This document shows, piece by piece, positions 8,917-16,926 of a DNA stretch of 33,280 bases. Source of the stretch: Isotricha intestinalis (taxonomy: Eukaryota > Ciliophora > Litostomatea > Vestibuliferida > Isotrichidae). The notes below the pieces were generated by a model, which had not been told where the DNA came from, ran no database searches, and was given only the letters and a program-made list of their open reading frames with translations. A program made the position numbers and the translations under genes. The stretch covers positions 1 to 33,280 of the forward strand of contig JAJJLU010003756.1 in assembly GCA_023807065.1 (NCBI GenBank), in the 5' to 3' direction. Every line of letters begins with the position of its first letter. Within the stretch, counting starts at the first letter, position 1.

Positions 8917-10380
8917 ATGGAAAATTCAATGAGTCTTCAATCTATTTCTCTTTTGGATTTTAAAAGGAATTATAATATTGAGTTTGAAAAATGGAAATTT
9001 TTCTTTAGTTTTAATTTTGATACTATTATGATTAAAGTTACTGATTTGGAAAATTTAAATGAATATAAAAATTGTTTTTATTTTTATATGTTTGTTAATA
9101 ATTCTTTATTTAAAGAATGTAATAACAATCAAGAACTAATTGATATAATGTTGATGTATATAAATCAAAAAAAAATTAGAATAGAAGAAGATATTTTAAG
9201 TATAAATGTAATCTTTGATGATAATTTTAGTCTGTTATTAATTAAAAAACAAGAAAAAGATATTACAAATATTACAATTGAGATTTTATTAAGCAAAATA
9301 AATAAATTTGAATTAGAAATAGTTAGATTAAAAAACATAATAGAAAATAATCAAAATTTAACGAATCAAAATATTAATTCAATAAAAGAAGAAATAAAAG
9401 AACAAAACACAAAAATAAATAACAGAGTTGAAAATTTAGAAAAAATATGTTTAAGGAATAATGGAAAAGAAAAAAAAGATAAAGATAAAAAAAAGGTAAC
9501 TTTAAAAGAAATAAAAACAATAAATCCAAAAGAAAATATATTATCAATATCTCAATTATCAAAAGAAGAAATAATAACAACATCAAGTGAAAAATCAATA
9601 AAAATATATGATTTAAATTTTAATATAATTCAAAATATAACTAACGCACATGATAATTGGATTTATAATATTAGTGTAAAAGATAAAGATAATTTTGCAA
9701 CTTGTTCAAGTGATAAATCAATAAAAATATGGAATAGAGAAAATGATAAATTTATATTAAAAGAAAAAATAAATGCTCATAAAAAATGTATTAAGAAAAT
9801 AATATTTAAATCAAATGGAATTTTAATTTCAAGTTCATTTGATACAAGTATAAAAATATGGGAAAAAAAGAATGATACATATTCATGTATAAAAAAATTA
9901 TCTCATACAAAATATATAAATTCATTATTATATATTAATGATAATGATATTTTAGTTTCTTCTGGAATTGATGGTACAAAGTTTTGGAATTTTTTAAATT
10001 ATGAATTATTATTTCATATTAAACAAGCTGAATGTCATTGTTGGTATGCTTTAGAAAAAGTAGATAATGATACAATAATTGTTGGAGGAATAGATGGTAA
10101 TATTAAAGTGATTTCTATTATTCAAAAAAAAATTATTCAAGAAATTTATGATAATATTCTTTGTAATGCAATTATTAAAATTAAAAATAGAAATTTTATC
10201 TTAATTGGAGGACAAAATAAAAATAAAAAAATTAATATTTATGATTCTATTAATTTTCAATTGGTTAATTATATAGATAATTCACATTTTGATGATATTA
10301 TTGGGTTTTTACAATTGGATAATTCTTTTATTTTATCTTTTTCTTCTGATAAGACTATTAAAATTTGGGTTTTGGAATAA
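8917..10380 (+). CDS. coiled-coil/WD40 repeat protein
   Basis: A 487-residue intronless protein. The N-terminal 125 residues form a globular-looking domain (starts MENSMSLQSISLLDFKRNYN) that I do not recognise. About 125-180 is a coiled coil (LSKINKFELEIVRLKNIIEN). About 195-487 is a WD40 propeller of roughly seven blades, with clear motifs ATCSSDKSIKIWN, ISSSFDTSIKIWE, VSSGIDGTKFW and a closing LSFSSDKTIKIWVLE. It lacks the CPEC and B-box modules of the 7054 protein, but its propeller is of the same type and the genes lie in tandem 204 bp apart, which suggests duplication with exchange of the N-terminal domain. Probably an adaptor whose coiled coil oligomerises the propeller. Partners cannot be read from the sequence. 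Confidence 0.87.
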   Translation: MENSMSLQSISLLDFKRNYNIEFEKWKFFFSFNFDTIMIKVTDLENLNEYKNCFYFYMFVNNSLFKECNNNQELIDIMLMYINQKKIRIEEDILSINVIFDDNFSLLLIKKQEKDITNITIEILLSKINKFELEIVRLKNIIENNQNLTNQNINSIKEEIKEQNTKINNRVENLEKICLRNNGKEKKDKDKKKVTLKEIKTINPKENILSISQLSKEEIITTSSEKSIKIYDLNFNIIQNITNAHDNWIYNISVKDKDNFATCSSDKSIKIWNRENDKFILKEKINAHKKCIKKIIFKSNGILISSSFDTSIKIWEKKNDTYSCIKKLSHTKYINSLLYINDNDILVSSGIDGTKFWNFLNYELLFHIKQAECHCWYALEKVDNDTIIVGGIDGNIKVISIIQKKIIQEIYDNILCNAIIKIKNRNFILIGGQNKNKKINIYDSINFQLVNYIDNSHFDDIIGFLQLDNSFILSFSSDKTIKIWVLE

Positions 10381-10474
10381 GAATATATTAATAATTTTGA
10401 ACAATAAAATTAATATTATAAATAAAAATCTGAAAAAATCAACTTTTAAAATAATAACATAAAAAAAATATATT

Positions 10475-11578
10475 TTAATCTTCTATTACAACACTTAAAT
10501 GACCAATTTCATCACCAATATCACCTTGAGAATCACTAATTAATTTACATCTTGCAATATGTTCTCCAGGAGTAATAGTAAGATAATTTTTAAATTTAAC
10601 TTTAACTCTATAAAAAGTATGAACATTATTATTTCTATCAATATTATCAAATTTAGTTCTGGAATTATTAAAATAAATATCAGAATCATCATTTATACAT
10701 CTTATAAAAGTATCATTTGGCCATGTTATATTTTCTCCTCCATTATTAATTACTTCTATATTAAATGGAATATTTGAATCTTTTTCAATTTCGTCTCTTT
10801 TTATTCTTTGTTTATTTTTCTCACTTATTATAAATTTACATGATAATACATTTTTATTTGATATTTGATTTTTATTTAAATTGGATCTAATTAAATTTAA
10901 ATGTTCTGGCTGTAATGTTATTTCAGATGGTGTTTTTTTTTTTTTTAAATTGTTAATTTCGTTTTCCAAATAATTTATTTTTCTATCCTTTTCTTTATTC
11001 TCTTTACTTAAAAAATCAATTGTTTCTTTTAAATCTTTTATTGATTTTTTTAAATTTAGAATAGTTTGAATATCTTTTGATTCATTTATTTTTTTTTCCA
11101 ACGAAATAAATTTGAGAAATAGTTCTTCATATTTCTTTGTCTCATTACTAAATATTTTTTTTTTTAAATTGTTAACTTCTTCTTTCATATTTTGTAAATC
11201 ATCAGTTGATTGAATTAAAATTTCTAATTTTCTTGAAAGTTCAGAATATTTTAATTCTAATCTTTCATTTTTATCTTCAAGTTGTTTTATTTTTTCAAAA
11301 ACATCATTACGATTATCTTCTGTAAGAATATTTACTCTTATTGTATTACATTCATTTACATTTGAATAGATTATATTGTCTAAATATGTATTATTATCAT
11401 TTATATCTATTTTTATTGGTTCATTTGAATTTTTCAATTCTAAATAAAATTCAAATTTTAAATCAATTTCTTCTGGAAAATTAAATTTTTGCCTCACTTC
11501 TTTTACTAATGCTTCAAAATCATTTGGTTTTTTAATAGATTGTTTGATTTTTTTATATTGTAAAATAAAAAGCACCAT
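10475..11578 (-). CDS. NBR1-like protein: PB1, coiled coil and FW (NBR1 central) domain
   Basis: A 367-residue minus-strand protein. Residues 1-85 look like a PB1 domain: a basic first strand (VLFILQYKKIKQSI), a helix (DFEALVKEVRQKFNF) and an acidic OPCA-like stretch (IKIDINDNNTYLD). Residues 90-220 are a coiled coil. Residues about 250-367 match the NBR1 FW (four-tryptophan) domain: EVINNGGENITWPNDTFI corresponds to the 'N.G...WP.GT' part, LTITPGEHIARCKLISDSQG to 'PGE...G.WRL.D..G', and the end GDEIGHLSVVIED to 'FGDRIWVDIEV'. In animals and plants NBR1 is a selective-autophagy cargo receptor; PB1 and coiled coil oligomerise it. No ZZ finger, UBA domain or clear LC3-interacting motif follows, so its receptor role is inferred only. 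Only one of the four signature Trp residues is evident. Divergently paired with 11677. Confidence 0.78.
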   Translation of the reverse strand: MVLFILQYKKIKQSIKKPNDFEALVKEVRQKFNFPEEIDLKFEFYLELKNSNEPIKIDINDNNTYLDNIIYSNVNECNTIRVNILTEDNRNDVFEKIKQLEDKNERLELKYSELSRKLEILIQSTDDLQNMKEEVNNLKKKIFSNETKKYEELFLKFISLEKKINESKDIQTILNLKKSIKDLKETIDFLSKENKEKDRKINYLENEINNLKKKKTPSEITLQPEHLNLIRSNLNKNQISNKNVLSCKFIISEKNKQRIKRDEIEKDSNIPFNIEVINNGGENITWPNDTFIRCINDDSDIYFNNSRTKFDNIDRNNNVHTFYRVKVKFKNYLTITPGEHIARCKLISDSQGDIGDEIGHLSVVIED

Positions 11579-11676
11579 ATTTTTATTTATTATAGATTTA
11601 TTTATTATTTTACTTCATAATATAATTAATAAAAATAAAATAAAAAATTAATATTCTTTTAAATCTAGAAAAAAAA
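11579..11676. promoter_or_regulatory. 98-bp divergent spacer, inferred bidirectional promoter
   Basis: This lies between the start codons of the NBR1-like gene (minus) and the secreted pepsin-fold gene (plus). It is AT-rich with no recognised element. Promoter role is inferred from position. Confidence 0.4.
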
Positions 11677-12717
11677 ATGAAAAGTCTAATAATATTATCA
11701 TTTATTCTTCTTTTAAATATTTCAAAAAACGAAGAAGAAATATCATTTCAAATACCAATAAAATACACAAAAGATTATCAACCATTAATAAATATTTGTA
11801 TGGGAACTCCAATTCAATGTTTAACATTTAAAATATTAACATATTTAAATTACACATATGTATTAGATAAAAATAGTTACGGTCATGGATTTAATTATTC
11901 AGCTTCAAATTCATTTTTTAAAGAAAAAGATGCAGAAATAGAAGAATATTCAGATGAATATATAAAATTAAAAGGATATAAATGTATTGATGACTTTTAT
12001 ATTGAAGATGAAGATGCAAAATTAAATTTATTTGGTTTTTATTTAGTAACTGAAGGTACTCATTCTTTTGATTATGATGGTGTTATTGGTTTAGGTCAAA
12101 GTTCTAATTCTTTTGTTCATTATTTATCTATTTTCTTTAATGTTGGCATCAGATTTATTATTCAAACTTTTCATGATGATAAAAATGGATTTTTAACTTT
12201 AGGGAAATTAAAGAATGAAATACAATTCGATAAAGAAGTTTATTTTTTCAATAGAGATGATAATTATGAAGTTAAATTAGATAAAATTATTTTTTATAAT
12301 GAAGAAAATTTGGATAAGACTACTATTTATAAATATCATCAATCTATTATGTTTTCTCCTGGTCATAATAAAATTTTATGTCCTGAAAACTTTTTTGATT
12401 ATTTAAAAGAAAATATTTTCACTGATTTTATTTATGATGAATATGATTGTGAAATTGTAAAAAGAGAAAATGAATTTTCAAGAATTGTTTGTAATAAAAA
12501 TATTATTGATGAATATTTAGGAGAAATTATTTTTATTATTGGAAAATGGAATTTTAGATTTAATTTAAATGAATTATTTGAAAAATATTCTTCTACTACT
12601 GTTGTTTTTAATATTGTTAATTCTCCTGTAGATGATAGATGGATTTTTGGTTATCCTTTTTTTAAACAACATGATGTTATTTTTGATGGTGTTTTAAATA
12701 AGTTAATCATTAAATAA
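11677..12717 (+). CDS. secreted pepsin-like (A1 family) protein lacking catalytic aspartates
   Basis: A 346-residue protein with an N-terminal signal peptide (MKSLIILSFILLLNISKN). The pepsin fold is shown by NICMGTPIQCLTFKI (usual 'i.iGTPpQ...v..DTGS'), FDYDGVIGLG ('.DGilGLg'), FLTLGKL ('l.fGg.d') and the C-terminal DDRWIFGYPFFKQHDVIFD ('.WilGd.fl..y..vFD'). Both active-site motifs are gone. Where DTGS should stand the sequence reads ILTYLNYTYV, and where the second DSGT should stand it reads IMFSPGHNKI. The length is normal for a mature pepsin with little or no propeptide. It is therefore probably a catalytically inactive secreted or vacuolar protein used for binding or structure, comparable in logic to other pseudo-proteases. 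The reading frame is intact with no stops, so it does not look like a decaying pseudogene. Confidence 0.82.
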   Translation: MKSLIILSFILLLNISKNEEEISFQIPIKYTKDYQPLINICMGTPIQCLTFKILTYLNYTYVLDKNSYGHGFNYSASNSFFKEKDAEIEEYSDEYIKLKGYKCIDDFYIEDEDAKLNLFGFYLVTEGTHSFDYDGVIGLGQSSNSFVHYLSIFFNVGIRFIIQTFHDDKNGFLTLGKLKNEIQFDKEVYFFNRDDNYEVKLDKIIFYNEENLDKTTIYKYHQSIMFSPGHNKILCPENFFDYLKENIFTDFIYDEYDCEIVKRENEFSRIVCNKNIIDEYLGEIIFIIGKWNFRFNLNELFEKYSSTTVVFNIVNSPVDDRWIFGYPFFKQHDVIFDGVLNKLIIK

Positions 12718-13083
12718 TAATCAATTATTATTGTTATGTTTTATAATTATTTAAAATAATTATTTTCTTTATTTATTTTTTTTTAAATTGCTTGTTAGGA
12801 ATTTATTTTTTCAAATGTTATTTATTTAAATATAATTATTTATTTATTATTAAAAGAAAGGTTGGAAAAATAAATTTTAATGTTTTTTTATTTATTTATA
12901 AAATTGTTCTAGTTTTAATATAACATATTTTTTAACTTTAAATTTATAAAACATTAATTTTTTTCCATTGTTGATTCTTTTTTCATATTTTCTAATTGTT
13001 TTTTTTCTTTAAATATGTAAAAAATTTTTCTTTATATATTTAAAATTTACCACAAGGAAAATAATATATAAAAATTGTTAAAT
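12718..13083. other. convergent intergenic region
   Basis: About 365 bp between two genes that end towards each other. It is T-rich on the plus strand with no open frame or repeat that I can support. It should hold both 3' ends. No polyadenylation signal stands out, because AATAAA-like strings are common by chance at this composition. Confidence 0.45.
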
Positions 13084-15310
13084 TTATTTATCTTTTAAAC
13101 TTCTTTGACTCAAAGTCAAATAATCATTTTCTTCTTGTAATACAGCAATTTTTGATTTTAAATCAATAATCAAAGAGTTTAATTCATTTAAATCATTTTT
13201 ATGATTTTGAGTAATTAATTCAATATAATTATTTTTTTCTTCAATTTCTTTATTTAATTTTTCAATAACTAATTTATAATCATTAATATCATTATTATCA
13301 TTTATAGTTTTATCATTTATTTCATTTATATTTTCATATTTTAAAGTTAATCTTTTTTTTTCATTTTCTAATTTATTTATTGTAGCTTCATTTAAAATAT
13401 TTTTTTTTCTATTATCATTATTAATTTTCATTAAAGAAGATTTTAAATTTTCAAGTTCTTTTTCAAAATTTATATTTTCTTCATTCAATTCTTCAATTTT
13501 TTTATTTTTTTCTTCAATTAATATTTCATAAGTATCTTTTATATTTTTTAAATTAGTATTATAAGTTTCTTTTAAATTTTTAAACAATTGATTATCATTA
13601 TTATTTCCACAAGTTAATTTAATTTGTTCAATTTCAAAATTTTTTTCTTTAATTTCATTTTTTAAATTATTAATTTCTTTAATTAATTCATTTTCATTTC
13701 TTGAAGAATTTGAAGTAGATAATTCATTATTTTTTTTTTGTGAATTTGATAATAAAATTTGAGAAGCTAATTGAGATTTTAAACTTTTATTTTCTGCTAA
13801 TAAAGCATCAATATTATAATTTGAAAGAGTAGTTAAAGTAATATTATTATTAAAAATATTATTTGTATGACCTTCATTTTCTCTTATTGAATAAGAAGAA
13901 GTAATATCTCCATTTCGAAAACTAAAAAATTTATTATTTAAATTATTTTGATTTTTTTGTTGTTTTATATCCATTAATTTATTATCTTCTTTTATATCTT
14001 GTGATAAATCTTTCATTAAATCTTCTTCTTTTTTATTTTCATTTTTATTTATTAATGAATTTTTTATTTGTGAAGTTTCATTTACTAAATCAATTAATTT
14101 GTTTCTTAGTTTAACATATAAATTTTTTGATTCTGTATTACTTATTGAACTTTTATTTATTGAAATCTCTTAAATTATTCATTGAATATGAAAAACTTAT
14201 TATCATTTCTGTTAATTTTGATAATTTTGTATTTAAATTTGTATAATTTGAATCTGAAGCTTTTGATTTGAATGTTATTATTTTATTATTTTTATTCACT
14301 GTATTTTTTCCTATATTATTAAATTTCATTTTATTTAATTCATCCATAAAAGATAATTTTGATTCTTTTTCTTTTGAAAGAAGTCCCTTTAACTTTTCAA
14401 TTTCTGCGTTTTTTTCTTTTAATTTCCCTTTCAAAGCATTTACTTGAGAAGTATGATTATTAGAAATTAAAGTGGATTTATTTAAAATATTATTATTATC
14501 ACTTGATATATTATTTATACTTTTATTTAACATTGTTTCATTTATATTTCTTTTCATATTTGAATTAAAATTAGAAATATTTTTTGTATGAGTACTATAT
14601 CTTATAAAAGATGTATTTTTTTTTAAATTTTGATGAACATCAAAAGTATTTATTTTAATAGGAGATTTACTAAAACTTAAATTTTGAGTTTTTAAATTAT
14701 TATTATTTAATATATTTTCTATTGTTTTTGTTTGAATATTTTCAATGCCATTTACTATTGATGAAAGTTCACTTATTATTTTATCAAAGTGATTTAATTT
14801 ATCTATTGCTAAATTTTGCTTATCTTGAATTATATAATCATTCAATTGATTTAGGGTATTATTTATATTTGGAGTTATACAATCATAAAATTGTTTAAAT
14901 TTAATTTTTGAATTTTTTAAAAGAGTTTTTAAATCATTTTGAATAATATTAATTTTTTCATTGTTATTATTATTATTTATTTCTTTTGAAAAAGATGAAC
15001 TATTATTCAACGGATTTAAATTTTTTTTATTATCTTTTAATTTTTCAGTTATTGATTTTTTAACTTCATTTATTTTTGAAATTAATCCTGTTAAAATTGT
15101 AGTTTGTTCATTTGTTTGGTTTATAAATACAGAATTAAAAGAAGATTTAATTTCTTCTTCATCTAATTTATTTAATTCATTTATTACAATAGATACTATA
15201 TTATTTTTACTTTCACCATTGTTTTTTATTATTTGATTTTTTTTTTGAAAATTTACCTTTTTTATTGGAGTTTTTGTTGCTCTCTGTAAAACTTTTGGAG
15301 AAACATTCAT
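13084..15310 (-). CDS. long coiled-coil protein, split by a candidate intron or frameshift
   Basis: Two minus-strand frames follow each other: 15310-14153 (385 codons, starts MNVSPKVLQRATKTPIKKVN) and a frame open from 14169 to 13084. The second is open well upstream of its first Met (14016), and its extra residues (KNLYVKLRNKLIDLVNETSQ) look like normal protein, so the two belong to one gene of roughly 700 residues. They can be joined by a 64-nt GT-AG intron (14133-14196) or by a +1 shift at an AAA-TAA site within 14153-14169. The N-terminal part is Asn/Ser-rich with helices. There is a coiled coil around LKEKNAEIEKLKGLLSKEKE, and the last 310 residues are almost all heptad-like (EIEQIKL, EELNEENINFEKELENLKSS). 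No family is recognised. A basal-body or cytoskeletal structural protein is a guess from composition. Confidence 0.7.
14133..14196 (-). other. candidate 64-nt intron
   Basis: Read on the minus strand, the segment begins GTTTTTCAT and ends AATACAG. Removing it joins ATA-ATA-A to AA-TCA (phase 1) and connects the two coiled-coil frames without a stop. The rival explanation is a one-base shift at AAA-TAA-A near 14153-14158. The excised part would otherwise read SFSYSMNNLRDFN, which also looks like protein, so I cannot decide between them. Confidence 0.4.
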
Positions 15311-15546
15311 TTAATTAATTTTCTGATTAATAATAAAATTAATTTAATTTATATCACTCATTTAAAATTCAAAGATAAAATTTATAAGGGAATATAATAC
15401 ATAAATAATAATATTTCTTAAATAATCATTTAATATAAATAATTTTGAAAAAGAATGTTAATGTTTTTTTATGAAAAGTAATTAATTTTTTTTATTGTTA
15501 ATGAGAGATATAAATAATGATATATTATTATTAATTACAAGAAATT
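15311..15546. promoter_or_regulatory. divergent intergenic region, inferred promoters
   Basis: 236 bp between start codons of the coiled-coil gene (minus) and the PCI-domain gene (plus). AT-rich, no recognisable element, no open frame. The promoter role is inferred from position. Confidence 0.35.
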
Positions 15547-16840
15547 ATGGAAGAATTTTTTCAAACTCTGAAATCATGCAAAGATATTCAAATAATTCAA
15601 AGTTTCATTAATTCTAAAGTAAAAATAAATTTTTTTAACCTTTTTTCAGTTAAATGATTTACTTTCTTATATTGAGAACAATATTTCTGAAATACAAAAA
15701 AAACCTGACATAAAAATATTTTGTTTATTTGGAATTTCAATTTATTTTGATCAACGAAAAAATATAGATGCAAACACGGTTGAAACATTTTTACCATTTG
15801 TTAGTCAATTAATAGATGAAAATACTTTTAAAAAAGAAGATATTTATTATAATAATACTCTGGAAATATTTTTTCAATATTTTTTTCAATTACAAAAATA
15901 TAGTGATGGGAAAAATTATTTTTTACAATTTACTAAATTTTTGCCTAAACTTGAATTTAATAAAATAAAATTTTATATTTTTTGTTTGGGATTTTTTGGA
16001 AAAGATTACATCAAAATTGATGAATTATTAAATGAATTAATTATAAAAACAAATTTCAAAGATCAAAGTGAATCTCTTTTTTTTAGTGTATATTCTTTTT
16101 ATAAAGGACAAATCTTATTAAATAAAGAAAATTTTATTCTAGCTTGTTTATCTTTTGGTTATTCTGTTATTCATATTCATAATAATAAATTAAATTATAT
16201 TGATCTATTCCAAATTGAATGTGTTAAAAGATTGTGTTTATTAAAAGATATTTTACCAAGTGATTTTTCTAATATTTTTAATAATATTTTATCAAAGATT
16301 ATGGAAATAAAAAATTTTCCAGAATTAAAACCTTATTTAGAATATGCTTCAATTAATGATAATAATTTTCAAACTTTTGAATTGTTTATTCAAGAATATA
16401 AGCATGAAATTAAAAAATCAAAATTGATTGGTTTATGTAAAATAATATTAAAAGAATTAAGATTTAAATTTATTCAAAAATACTTAAAAAAATTCACAAG
16501 AATCAAATTAACTAAATTATCTCAATTAACTAATATTCAATATCCAACATTAAAAAATATTCTTGAATGGAAAGTATGTAAAAATAAAATTAATATTAAA
16601 TTTGATGAAGTTGAAGATATAATAGAAATAATAGATTCTGAAATTGGAAGTTCTTTAGAAGAATTAAGAAAATATTATTCATATTTGACTCAAATTTCCA
16701 CTGAATTATATATATATGACAAAAATAAAATTGAAAATTTGAAACAATTTAACCTTTTATCTGCTGAAGAAAAGCAACTTATTTTATTACAAAGAAAAAT
16801 CCAAGTAGGAAATGAAGATTCAAATGATGATGATGAATAA
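15547..16840 (+). CDS. CSN3: PCI-domain protein, probably COP9 signalosome subunit 3
   Basis: ATG at 15547 (MEEFFQTLKSCKDIQIIQSF) opens a 24-codon first exon. A 31-nt intron (15619-15649) follows and exon 2 runs to TAA at 16840, giving 420 residues. The usual CSN3 is about 420 residues, so length fits. The helical N-terminal two thirds resemble TPR-like PCI-protein repeats. The PCI part (about 275-370) contains NDNNFQTFELFIQEYKHEI, GLCKIILKELRFKFIQKYLK and FTRIKLTKLSQLTNI, in the same order as CSN3's 'NNP.EL..LV.KH...F..DNN.GLVKQC...L.K..I..L..T.L.LSL.D.A'. It then has the winged-helix end with WKVCKNKINIKFDE and an acidic tail (EDSNDDDE). CSN removes Nedd8 from cullins. eIF3 or proteasome-lid PCI subunits are the alternatives. 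The gene and intron are confident, the subunit assignment less so. Confidence 0.72.
15619..15649 (+). other. 31-nt spliceosomal intron
   Basis: Begins GTAAAAATAA, T-rich middle, ends TTTTTTCAG. It lies in phase 0 after codon 24 (AAA) and before TTA. It contains in-frame stops, and removing it joins the start exon to a frame open to 16840. Confidence 0.85.
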
Positions 16841-16926
16841 CGAATGAAAAACATAAAATAAGTTTAATTATTTAAAAATATTATTATTAATTTTTAACTT
16901 TTTCTTTTTTTTAAATATAAGAAAAA

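Noticed and set aside
14153..14169. Euplotes-type organism because of an AAA-TAA shift site
   Set aside because: Euplotes reads TGA as Cys and has gene-sized chromosomes. Here no gene uses TGA as sense, one ends with it, and many genes lie on one piece of DNA.
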